DNA of 64,000 nucleotides from contig NZ_FODD01000032.1 of NCBI RefSeq assembly GCF_900110255.1, positions 1 to 64,000 of the forward strand, in the 5' to 3' direction. Under the pieces are notes generated by a model, which was not told where the DNA came from, made no database searches, and saw only the letters and a program-made list of their open reading frames with translations. Source of the DNA: Actinacidiphila rubida (GTDB taxonomy: Bacteria; Actinomycetota; Actinomycetes; Streptomycetales; Streptomycetaceae). Positions 34,057-41,937 of this stretch are shown piece after piece (positions within the stretch are counted from its first letter, which is position 1; every line of letters starts with the position of its first letter). The position numbers were made by a program, and so were the translations under genes.

Positions 34057-35406
34057 ATGGCCCCTGCCCCGGTTGTCCCGGTGCTCACCGCTCTCCAGGG
34101 CGGCGCGGACGGACGCGACCGCGAGGACGCCGTCACCGTCGACGGGCGGTCCTGCGGGTACGAGGAGCTGCTGGGGGCGGCGGGCGCGGTGGCCCGCAGG
34201 GCCGCCGGCACCAAGGCGTTCGCCGTCGAGGCGTCGGCCTCCCTGGAGACGGTGGCCGCCGCGGTGGGGGCGCTGCTCGCGGGCGTGCCCCTGGTCCCGG
34301 TCCCGCCGGACGCCGGTCCCGCGGAACGCGACCACATCCTCCACGACTCGGGCGCCGAACTGCTGCCGGTGGACTTCCGCGAGCGCGCGGACTTCTCCGG
34401 CGAGCCCGCCGGGCGGGCCGCGCTGATCCTCTACACCTCCGGGACGACCGGCCCGCCCAAGGGTGTGGTGATCGGCCGGGACGCCGTCGCCGCCTGCCTC
34501 GACGGGCTGGCCGCGGCCTGGGCGTGGACGGCCGAGGACACGCTGGTGCACGGGCTGCCGCTGTTCCACGTCCACGGCCTGGTGCTGGGCGTCCTCGGCG
34601 CGCTGCGCACCGGCAGCCGCCTGGTGCACACCGGCCGTCCGGCGCCCGCGGCCTACGCGGCGGCCGGCGGCAGCCTCTACTTCGGCGTGCCGACGGTCTG
34701 GCACCGGGTCGCGCGTGACGAACCGTCGGCCCGGGCGCTGTCCGGGGCACGGCTGCTGGTGTCGGGCAGTGCGGCGCTGCCCGCCCCGGTCTTCCACGAC
34801 CTGGCGGCGCTGACCGGGCACGAGCCGGTGGAGCGCTACGGCATGACGGAGTCGCTGATCACGGTCAGCGCGCGGGCGTCGGGGCCGCGGCGGCCCGGTG
34901 CGGTGGGCACGCCGCTGCCCGGCGTCACCACCCGGATCGCGGAGTCCGCCGACGGTATCGGCGAACTGCAGCTCCAGGGGCCGACGCTGTTCGACGGCTA
35001 CCTGGGCCGCCCGGACGCCACCGCGGCCGCGTACACGCCCGACGGCTGGTTCCGCACCGGTGACATCGCCTCCGTCGACGAGGACGGCACGCACCGGATC
35101 GTCGGCCGGGCCTCCACGGACCTGATCAAGTCCGGCGGCTACCGGATCGGCGCGGGCGAGGTGGAGAACGCCCTGCTCGCCCATCCGGCGGTGCGCGAGG
35201 CGGCGGTGGTCGGCGCGCCGCACCCCGACCTCGGGCAGGAGATCGTCGCCTATGTGGTGGCCGACGGCGTCGGGGAGCGCGAGCTGACCGACTTCGTCGC
35301 CGCGCACCTGTCCGCGCACAAGCGGCCGAGGAAGGTGCGTTTCCTCTCCGCGCTGCCGCGCAACGCCATGGGCAAGCCGCAAAAGCGTTTGCTTCCGCCC
35401 GTCTGA
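34057..35406 (+). CDS. AMP-forming acyl-CoA synthetase
   Basis: The ANL adenylation motifs are present: YTSGTTGPPKGVVIG (P-loop), the aromatic ERYGMTESL, DGWFRTGD, and KSGGYRIGAGEVE, with the final catalytic Lys in MGKPQKRLLP. The 449-aa enzyme adenylates a carboxylate and forms its CoA thioester. The short length and FHVHGLVLGVLGAL pattern resemble malonyl-CoA synthetases, but substrate cannot be read. ATG at 34057 has GAGGA upstream. Confidence 0.88.
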   Translation: MAPAPVVPVLTALQGGADGRDREDAVTVDGRSCGYEELLGAAGAVARRAAGTKAFAVEASASLETVAAAVGALLAGVPLVPVPPDAGPAERDHILHDSGAELLPVDFRERADFSGEPAGRAALILYTSGTTGPPKGVVIGRDAVAACLDGLAAAWAWTAEDTLVHGLPLFHVHGLVLGVLGALRTGSRLVHTGRPAPAAYAAAGGSLYFGVPTVWHRVARDEPSARALSGARLLVSGSAALPAPVFHDLAALTGHEPVERYGMTESLITVSARASGPRRPGAVGTPLPGVTTRIAESADGIGELQLQGPTLFDGYLGRPDATAAAYTPDGWFRTGDIASVDEDGTHRIVGRASTDLIKSGGYRIGAGEVENALLAHPAVREAAVVGAPHPDLGQEIVAYVVADGVGERELTDFVAAHLSAHKRPRKVRFLSALPRNAMGKPQKRLLPPV

Positions 35407-35443
35407 CCGGGATAGGCGTAGACCCCGTAGGGAAGCCCCGAGC

Positions 35444-35471
35444 TTGCTCCTTGCCGGTCGGCAAGTAGGCT
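35444..35471 (+). promoter_or_regulatory. mmpL promoter with palindromic operator as spacer
   Basis: TTGCTC (35444-35449) and TAGGCT (35466-35471) are separated by exactly 16 bases, and those 16 bases are the perfect palindrome CTTGCCGGTCGGCAAG (35450-35465). A repressor bound there would block RNA polymerase directly. This geometry is typical of TetR and MarR family control of exporters. No repressor gene lies next to it. Confidence 0.5.
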
Positions 35472-35497
35472 CGTGCCGCTACAACCGAACCCCATTA

Positions 35498-35519
35498 CCG
35501 GACGGCGATCGCCGTCCGG
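35498..35519. promoter_or_regulatory. 22-bp perfect palindrome in the mmpL leader
   Basis: CCGGACGGCGA and its exact complement form a 22-bp palindrome with no loop. It starts about 20 bases after the predicted transcription start and 68 bases before the ATG. As DNA it could be a second operator; as RNA it could make a hairpin. Confidence 0.5.
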
Positions 35520-35586
35520 GTCGCCGATACCCGGGAACCGCTCCGAAGGGTGGCGGTGATACGTCCTGCCATGGAGGCAGCACCGC

Positions 35587-37779
35587 ATGTTCCACCGCAT
35601 CGGACGCACCGTCGTCCGCCATCCCGTATGGACGCTCGTGGCGTGGGTGATCGCCGCCGTCGCGATCATCGCCACCGCCCCGAGCCTTCCGTCCAACAGT
35701 GACGAGAGCAGCTTCCTGCCGAGCAGCTACGAGTCGATCAAGGCGATGAACGTCCAGGAGAAGGCGTTCCCGCAGGCGTTCACGCCGGCCGCGATCGTGC
35801 TCTTCGAGCGCACCGACGGCAAGCCGCTGACGAGCGCCGACCAGGCGGACGCCTCGCGCATCACCACCGGCCTCGGCGACAAGAAGATCGACCAGGTCCA
35901 GACGGTCGTCGAGGGCTCCGTGTCCAAGGACGGCAGGTACGAGACCGCGCTGGTCCAGATGGACAAGAAGTCCGCGGGCCAGCCCAAGCAGGCCGACGCC
36001 GCCAAGGCGCTGCGCGCCGACTCGACGCAACTGGCCAAGGGCACGGCCCTGAAGGTGCAGGTCGGCGGTCAGGCCGCGCAGAACCTCGACCAGCAGGACG
36101 CCGGCAAGACGTCCGACGCGGTCGCGCTGCTCGGCTCGCTGCTGATCATCATCGTGACCCTGTCGATCATCTTCAGGTCCCCACTGGTCGCGGTGATGCC
36201 GCTGATCCTGCTGGTCGGCGTGGTCTTCACGGTCGCCAACGCGCTGATCGCCGACGCCACCAAGATCTTCGGACTCCAGGCCAACAGCTCGATCTCGGCG
36301 CTGCTGATCGTGGTGGTGCTGGGCGTCGGAACGGACTACTTCCTGTTCCTGATGTTCCGCTACCGCGAACGCCTGCGGGCCGGTGACGAACCCAAGCAGG
36401 CGATGATCAACGCGGTCACCCGGGTCGGCGAGGCGATCGCCTCGGCGGCCGGCGCGGTCATCATCGCCTTCTGCGCGCTGGCGCTGTCCACGCTCGGCTT
36501 CCTCACCCAGCTCGGCCCGGCCCTGGCGATCCTGGTCGCGGTCACCCTCATCGCGGGCCTGACGCTGTTCCCGGCGATCTGCTCGCTCATCCCGCCGCGG
36601 GCGCTGTTCTGGCCCGGCAAGAAGTGGCGCGACGAGCCCAAGGGCACCCGGTACGCGTCCGTCGGCCGGCTGCTGGGGCGCAAGCCCGCCCTGGTCGCCG
36701 TCCTGTCCGGCGCGGTCATGCTGGTGCTGGCCCTCGGCACCTTCGGCTACAAGGCGTCCTACGACCTGGCCTCCGGCTCCATCCCCAAGACCAAGGAGTC
36801 GATGGTCGTCCAGGACACGCTGACCAAGGCGTTCTCCGCGGGCGCCGCCGAACCGACGAACGTCTACCTCACCAGCAAGGACAGCAAGCCGCTCGCCGGT
36901 GACCTGGGCGCCTTCGCGCAGAAGCTGCGCGGCGTGGACGGCGTCTCCAGCGTCGCCTTCGACCAGGCGAAGGACGTCAACAAGGCGGGCACCACCGCCA
37001 ACTACACGGTGACGCTGAAGTACGAGGCGGCCACCGACCAGGCCATCGCCACGGTCGGCGACGTGCGCACGGTCGCGCACGAGAACGCGCCGCCCGGGAC
37101 CGAGGCCCTGGTCGGCGGCTCGTCCTCGATCTTCAAGGACATCAACGCGGCCGTGAACCACGACTACCGCACGGTCTTCCCGGTCGCCGCGGTGCTGATC
37201 ATGGTGATCCTGGGCCTGCTGCTGCGCAGCGTGGTCGCGCCCTGGTACCTCATCGCGTCCGTGGGCCTCGGCTTCGGCGCGACGCTCGGCACCACGGTGT
37301 GGATCTTCGGCCGCGGCGACGGCCTGATCTTCCTGCTGCCGATCATCATGTACCTGTTCGTGGTGGCGATCGGAACGGACTACAACATCCTGATGATCGC
37401 CCGGCTCAGGGAGGAGGCCCGCGAGGGCCGCAACCCCCGCGAGGCCGCCAGCGAGGCCCTCAAGCACGCCGGGCCGACGATCGGCGCGGCCGGCTTCATC
37501 CTGGCCGCGACCTTCGGCACGCTGATGCTCTCGGGCAACGACTTCCTGACCGAGATGGGCTTCGCCGTCGCGTTCGGCATCGTGATCGCCGCGTTCGTGA
37601 TGGCGATGTTCTTCACGCCGGCCCTCACCGCCCTCATCGGGCACGCGGCGTGGTGGCCGGGCCACGCGGACCGGGCCGCGAGCCTGCCGCAGGGCGAAGC
37701 GCCGGGCGGCTCCGGCGGCCAGGGCGACGGCGGCCCGCGGGACCCGCGGGATCTGGAGCTGGACTCCCGGCAGGGCTGA
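35587..37779 (+). CDS. MMPL-family RND transporter, 730 aa
   Basis: The protein begins with a transmembrane helix (residues about 15-35), then an extracytoplasmic loop to about 175, a block of five or six helices (to about 345), a second large loop, and a final helix block (to about 690), about 12 helices in total. Signatures include GVGTDYFLFLMFRYRE and AIGTDYNILMIARLREE, the paired MMPL repeats with the proton-relay Asp-Tyr pair. Such proteins export lipids or hydrophobic drugs. Its promoter carries an operator-like palindrome. The adjacent acyl-CoA synthetase hints at a lipid substrate (inference). Confidence 0.9.
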   Translation: MFHRIGRTVVRHPVWTLVAWVIAAVAIIATAPSLPSNSDESSFLPSSYESIKAMNVQEKAFPQAFTPAAIVLFERTDGKPLTSADQADASRITTGLGDKKIDQVQTVVEGSVSKDGRYETALVQMDKKSAGQPKQADAAKALRADSTQLAKGTALKVQVGGQAAQNLDQQDAGKTSDAVALLGSLLIIIVTLSIIFRSPLVAVMPLILLVGVVFTVANALIADATKIFGLQANSSISALLIVVVLGVGTDYFLFLMFRYRERLRAGDEPKQAMINAVTRVGEAIASAAGAVIIAFCALALSTLGFLTQLGPALAILVAVTLIAGLTLFPAICSLIPPRALFWPGKKWRDEPKGTRYASVGRLLGRKPALVAVLSGAVMLVLALGTFGYKASYDLASGSIPKTKESMVVQDTLTKAFSAGAAEPTNVYLTSKDSKPLAGDLGAFAQKLRGVDGVSSVAFDQAKDVNKAGTTANYTVTLKYEAATDQAIATVGDVRTVAHENAPPGTEALVGGSSSIFKDINAAVNHDYRTVFPVAAVLIMVILGLLLRSVVAPWYLIASVGLGFGATLGTTVWIFGRGDGLIFLLPIIMYLFVVAIGTDYNILMIARLREEAREGRNPREAASEALKHAGPTIGAAGFILAATFGTLMLSGNDFLTEMGFAVAFGIVIAAFVMAMFFTPALTALIGHAAWWPGHADRAASLPQGEAPGGSGGQGDGGPRDPRDLELDSRQG

Positions 37780-37867
37780 TCAGGACGCTGATCCGGAGGG
37801 TTCGATCCAGAGGGGTCGATCCGGACGGGCTGAGTCCGCGGGCGGCTTTCCGCGGAGTTGTCCACAG

Positions 37868-37900
37868 GGGCCGGGCAGGTGTGGATCACCTGCCCGGCCC
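37868..37900. terminator. Hairpin terminator downstream of mmpL
   Basis: GGGCCGGGCAGGTG, a 5-base loop and its exact complement form a 14-bp stem, followed by TTTC. It lies about 90 bases after the mmpL stop and before the next gene on the same strand. Confidence 0.8.
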
Positions 37901-37990
37901 TTTCGGCTACCCTGGCCGGAACGCGAGCGGTAGCACAGAGTGACGGACCGCCAGCGCTGTCCTGGGGGACTTGAGGGGACGGGAGGGGTC

Positions 37991-38602
37991 GTGACGGGGG
38001 ACGAGTCGCGGGGCGCGGCGGGCCCGACCGCGGGTGATGCCGAGGGCCGGACGGCGGGCGAGGTGCGCGGACGCGCCGAGCGGGTGGGCGTGACGGAGCT
38101 GCCGGACGCGGCCGCACGGTCGGACGCGGTGGGGCAGGTGGGCCGGGGCTGGTTCCGGCGGCCGGGCCGGCCGGCGGAGGTGCTGCTGCCCGAGGCGCGG
38201 TGGCGCCGGTGGGTGCTGATCGCGCCCGGCCTGGCGGTGCTCGGGTTCGTGCTCCTGGTGGCGACGGCGGTGCTGGACGACCGGCACGGCAAGCGCGCGT
38301 CCGCGCTCTGCCACCAACTGCCGGTGCCGTGGGCGCTGTTCGTGGGGGCGTGGGCGTCGCTGGTGTGCGGGGTGGCCGCGATGGCGGTGTGCGCCCTGTT
38401 CTTCCGTGCGGCGCGGCGCGCGGGGCGGCACGGCGCCGAGTGCTGGCAGGGCACGGCGGCGGTCTGCATATGCGTGGCCGACGTCCTGGTGGTGATCTTC
38501 CAGGCCGTGGCGGTGTACGGGGTGCACGCCGAGGCCGGCGAGGCGTACTGGAGCTGTGCGGGGGCGGGGGCCCGGGCGCTGTCGGCGGTGCTGGGCGGCT
38601 GA
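37991..38602 (+). CDS. Membrane protein of unknown function, 203 aa
   Basis: GTG at 37991 has GGGAGGGG just upstream; an in-frame GTG at 37940 does not. The first 70 residues are charged and low in hydrophobicity. Three hydrophobic segments follow (PGLAVLGFVLLVATAVL; LFVGAWASLVCGVAAMAV; AVCICVADVLVVIFQAVAVY). Cysteines in CHQLPVPW and in the second and third helices may matter. No family recognised. Confidence 0.65.
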   Translation: MTGDESRGAAGPTAGDAEGRTAGEVRGRAERVGVTELPDAAARSDAVGQVGRGWFRRPGRPAEVLLPEARWRRWVLIAPGLAVLGFVLLVATAVLDDRHGKRASALCHQLPVPWALFVGAWASLVCGVAAMAVCALFFRAARRAGRHGAECWQGTAAVCICVADVLVVIFQAVAVYGVHAEAGEAYWSCAGAGARALSAVLGG

Positions 38603-38689
38603 CGGGCCGTCGACTGGTGGCCAGGGGGGCCGGGGTGGCAGGGAGGCCTGGTAGCCGGGTGGCTGGGAACGGTTGCCGGGGTTGCCGGA

Positions 38690-38707
38690 CTGCATATCCT
38701 CATGCAG
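38690..38707. promoter_or_regulatory. Inverted repeat upstream of the RpiR gene
   Basis: CTGCAT-N6-ATGCAG is a perfect 6-bp inverted repeat ending 62 bases before the RpiR ATG. It could be the site for autoregulation; its TGCAT arms also resemble actinobacterial ARG boxes. Assignment to a regulator is inference. Confidence 0.4.
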
Positions 38708-38769
38708 AGTCAGGAGCGACTGAATAACGGCCGGTGGAGACCGGCGGACGAGGCCAGGGACGGACGACG

Positions 38770-39669
38770 ATGGGCAGCGGGGACGACGCCGTGGGCGCGG
38801 CGGACGCCACGGGCGGTGCGGGTGCCGAGGGGGGCGCGGGCCAGGGGTCCGCGCGGCTGTTGCGGCTGTTCGAGGCGCACCGGCTCACCCCGACCCAGCG
38901 GCGCATCGCGCACTGCCTGGTGCGCAAGGCCGACGAGGCGCCGTTCCTGTCCAGCGTGGAGGTCGCCGAACTCGCCGGTGTCAGCCAGCCGTCGGTGACG
39001 CGGTTCGCGGTCGCCCTGGGCTTCGACGGCTACCCGGCGCTGCGCCGCCACCTGCGCGAGGTCGCGCCGGGGTCCGCGTCCCCGGCGGCGGCCGCCTGCA
39101 ACGAGTACCAGCAGGCGGTGCTCGCCGAGATCGAGAACCTGCGGCATCTGGCGGCGCTGCTGGCCGATCCCGGTCCGGTCGCCCGGGCCGGAGCGCTGCT
39201 GGCCGCGTCGCGGCCGCTGCCCGTGCTGGGGCTGCGGGCGGCCGGCGCCCAGGCCGGCGGGTTCGCGTACTTCGCCGCCAAGGTCCATCCGGACGTCCGG
39301 CTGCTGGACGAGGGCGGCACGATGCTCGCCGACCGCCTGGACGCCGCGGTGCGCGCGGGCGCGAGCGCGCTGCTGTGCTTCGCGCTGCCCCGCCACCCGC
39401 GCGAGACCGTCGAGTCGCTGGCGTACGCCAAGGGCGCCGGCCTGACGGTGGTCACCGTCGCCGACAGCGCGTTCGCCCCTGTCGCCGCCCACAGCGACCT
39501 GCTGCTGCCCGCGGCCGTCGGCACCGGCCTCGCCTTCGACACCGCCTGTGCGCCGATGCTCCTGGGCCGGGTCCTGCTCGAGTCCATGTGCGACGACCTC
39601 CCCGACGCCCAGTCCCGCCTCGAGGAGTTCGACACCCACGCCGCCGCCCGCGGCATCTTCGTCGACTAG
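38770..39669 (+). CDS. MurR/RpiR-family regulator (HTH_6 + SIS)
   Basis: Residues about 30-90 form the RpiR helix-turn-helix: LTPTQRRIAHCLV, then FLSSVEVAELAGVSQPSVTR and FAVALGFDGY. From about 130 to 270 is a SIS sugar-isomerase-like domain (VLGLRAAGAQAGGFAYFAAK). Relatives sense sugar phosphates or other catabolites. The gene stands two genes upstream of the hut cluster, so it may control histidine use, but no direct evidence exists. ATG at 38770 is preferred over an upstream GTG on spacing. Confidence 0.8.
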   Translation: MGSGDDAVGAADATGGAGAEGGAGQGSARLLRLFEAHRLTPTQRRIAHCLVRKADEAPFLSSVEVAELAGVSQPSVTRFAVALGFDGYPALRRHLREVAPGSASPAAAACNEYQQAVLAEIENLRHLAALLADPGPVARAGALLAASRPLPVLGLRAAGAQAGGFAYFAAKVHPDVRLLDEGGTMLADRLDAAVRAGASALLCFALPRHPRETVESLAYAKGAGLTVVTVADSAFAPVAAHSDLLLPAAVGTGLAFDTACAPMLLGRVLLESMCDDLPDAQSRLEEFDTHAAARGIFVD

Positions 39670-39929
39670 CGCCTCGCCGAGCCCGGAGGCCCGAAGGCCC
39701 GGCGTCCCGGACGCCCAGGTGCCCCCGGGGTGCGCCTTCCCCCTGCGGAGGCGGGCCCGTCCGTGCGGGCGTCGCGGGCAGGCCCCGGTTCCCCGAAGCC
39801 GGTGGCTCGGTTGTGCGGGCGAGTCGCCGGCCGAGCGGAGGGGGTCCTCATGGATTCCTCACGAGAATCTGAGAATCGGGCCGTACGCTCCGCAGCACGA
39901 ACGACGGCTGACGAAGGAGGGAGCGCCCA

Positions 39930-40469
39930 GTGGTGCGCGGGGCCTACACATTGGCGCGGGTGGCGGTGACGGTGCGTGCGGCGGCGAGCCGGCTGTGGTG
40001 GCTGGGCGTGGTCGCGGCGGGGGCCGGGACGGCGGTGACGTTCAGCCCGACGGGGCGGCGGATCGGCGTGATGGCCGGCGCGGCCCTGTTCCTCGTGGCG
40101 GCGGCGGCGGTCTTCGCGATACGCGGCGGCCGCTACGCGACCCGGGCGCGTGCCGCGTCGCGGGCCGCGAAGTCGGTGTACCTGCAGGACCGCAGGGTGA
40201 CCGTGCGGGCCTGGGCGCGGCGGCGCCGGTGGTGGCTGCTGCTCGCGTTCGTGGTGGCGCTGGGCTCGAACGCGCTGCTGCCGTGCGCCGGCGGCATGCT
40301 CGTCGCCGGGCTCGGTGCGGGCCTGTGGGCCCGTTCGGTGCGGCTGGCGGGACTGGAGCGCGCCAGGGACGCGCTGCTGTGGGTGCGGCCGGACGGCGAC
40401 CAGGCCGTCTACCAGCTCACCGGCATCGCGGCGGGCGACGCCGCCCCCGGCGGGGGCCGGCGCCGCTGA
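39930..40469 (+). CDS. Small multi-pass membrane protein, 179 aa
   Basis: GTG at 39930 has GAAGGAGGG upstream. Hydrophobic stretches at about 22-38, 46-64, 100-117 and 119-134 predict four membrane helices. A basic loop (RGGRYATRARAASRAAKS) joins the second and third. No family is recognised. It converges on the PLP decarboxylase gene, with 15 bases between the stops. Confidence 0.7.
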   Translation: MVRGAYTLARVAVTVRAAASRLWWLGVVAAGAGTAVTFSPTGRRIGVMAGAALFLVAAAAVFAIRGGRYATRARAASRAAKSVYLQDRRVTVRAWARRRRWWLLLAFVVALGSNALLPCAGGMLVAGLGAGLWARSVRLAGLERARDALLWVRPDGDQAVYQLTGIAAGDAAPGGGRRR

Positions 40470-40484
40470 GCACCGCGCGGCGGA

Positions 40485-41822
40485 CTAGCGGCTGGCGCGC
40501 CGCAGCGGCGGCAGGCCGCCGCCGCTCTCCGCGATCAGCTCCGCCTCGGACTGCGCGGTCCGCACCGGCGTGAACTCCACGGTGCCGTCCGGGAGGGCGG
40601 TGTAGCCGAGGACGGCGGGGCGCGGCAGCGAGTTGTACGCGAAGTGGTTCGAGAAGTAGTACGCGCCGGTGTCCAGCAGGGCCACGTGGTCGCCCGACTC
40701 CAGCAGCGGCAGCGGGCGCCCCTTGGCGACCAGGTCGCCCGCGAAGCAGCAGGGCCCGGCGACGTCCTGGACGACCGGCTCGCCCGCCTTCTCGCGGCCC
40801 TTGGCGTCCAGTGCCAGCACGCGCAGCGGCCAGGCGTCCGGCACGAACACGGTGCGGGTGGCGACCTGTGCGCCCGCGTGCGTCACCGCGATCGGGCGCC
40901 CGCCGGCGGACTTGGCGTATTCGACGCGGGCCAGCACGGTGCCGTTCTTGGCGAGCATCGACCGGCCGAACTCGGTGACCAGCCCGTACCGCCCGTCGAA
41001 CAGCCCCGGCACCTCGGCGCGCAGCAGGTCGGCGTACTCGGCGTAGGACGGCGTCACGGCGTCGGAGTCGAAGTTGACGGGCAGGCCGCCGCCGATGTCG
41101 AGGACGGTGACCTGCCGGCGTCCGGCGGCGGCGTTGATCCGCTCGGCCAGCTCGTACGCGGCCCGCACCCCGGCGACCATCAGCTCCAGCGGCACGCCCT
41201 GCGAACCGGTGTGGGTGTGGAGGCGGTTCATCCAGGGGCGCCCGGCGTAGGCGCGCAGCACCCACTCCTCGGCGCCCGGGTCGCGCAGTGCCACGCCGAA
41301 CTTGGAGGTGGCCGTCGCGGTGCTCATCGCGCCGATGCTGCCGGCGCCGATCTGCGGGTTGACCCGCAGGCCGACCGGCGAGGCGGAACCGGCGTCGGCG
41401 CGCAGCGCGTCGATCCGCTCCAGTTCCTGCGGGTTGTCCGCGTTGACGGCGACGCCCAGGGTGAGCGCCTCGCGCAGTTCCGCGCGGGTCTTGGCGGGGG
41501 AGTCCAGCACGATGCGGTCGGCCGGGATGCCCGCGGCGCGGGCCAGCGCCATCTCGCCGGGGCTGGCGACCTCCGCGCCCAGACCGCACTCGCCGAGCAG
41601 GGCGAGCACCGGCACCAGGGAGGCGGCCTTCACGGCGAAGGTGTGCGTGATCTCCACGCCGGGCGTGGCGAAGGCGGCGTGCAGTGCCGTCGCCGAGTCC
41701 TCGATGCCCGTGATGTCCAGCAGGCCGACGACCGGCTCCCGCTCGTCGATCAGCCCGCGCTCCACCGCGGCACGCAGCGCGTGCCCTCGCCGTATCCCCA
41801 GCTCATCCGTCATGACTGCCAT
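40485..41822 (-). CDS. LysA-like PLP-dependent decarboxylase, divergent
   Basis: The alanine-racemase-fold (type III) motifs of diaminopimelate/ornithine decarboxylases are present: Lys65 in FAVKAA (PLP lysine), LHTHTGSQG, LDIGGGLPV, EFGRSML, and the C-terminal AYYFSNHFAYN. The usual active-site CES-GD sequence of DAP decarboxylase is replaced by PCCFAGDLVAK. At 445 aa the length is normal. This suggests a related amino-acid decarboxylase rather than lysine biosynthesis. It is divergent from hutU, with a 115-bp shared promoter region, so it may be part of amino-acid catabolism. Confidence 0.82.
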   Translation of the reverse strand: MAVMTDELGIRRGHALRAAVERGLIDEREPVVGLLDITGIEDSATALHAAFATPGVEITHTFAVKAASLVPVLALLGECGLGAEVASPGEMALARAAGIPADRIVLDSPAKTRAELREALTLGVAVNADNPQELERIDALRADAGSASPVGLRVNPQIGAGSIGAMSTATATSKFGVALRDPGAEEWVLRAYAGRPWMNRLHTHTGSQGVPLELMVAGVRAAYELAERINAAAGRRQVTVLDIGGGLPVNFDSDAVTPSYAEYADLLRAEVPGLFDGRYGLVTEFGRSMLAKNGTVLARVEYAKSAGGRPIAVTHAGAQVATRTVFVPDAWPLRVLALDAKGREKAGEPVVQDVAGPCCFAGDLVAKGRPLPLLESGDHVALLDTGAYYFSNHFAYNSLPRPAVLGYTALPDGTVEFTPVRTAQSEAELIAESGGGLPPLRRASR

Positions 41823-41872
41823 CCCATCACCTCGTCTCGGAGCGCCGCCACCCGGTCCAGTGGGCGGACCTG

Positions 41873-41901
41873 TTGACTAGAGCTATTCAGCTGACCAGGA
41901 T
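41873..41901 (+). promoter_or_regulatory. hutU promoter with palindromic spacer element
   Basis: TTGACT (41873-41878) and CAGGAT (41896-41901) are 17 bases apart, close to the vegetative consensus. The 8-bp palindrome TCAGCTGA (41887-41894) lies inside the spacer and could be an operator. Transcription would begin near 41908, about 30 bases before the hutU ATG. Confidence 0.45.
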
Positions 41902-41937
41902 GTGAATGGACCACATCACGACGAGGAGGCCGGACCG

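Noticed and set aside
40485..41822. Lysine-biosynthesis diaminopimelate decarboxylase (lysA)
   Set aside because: The CES-GD active-site motif is missing and the neighbours are catabolic, so I do not use the name lysA.
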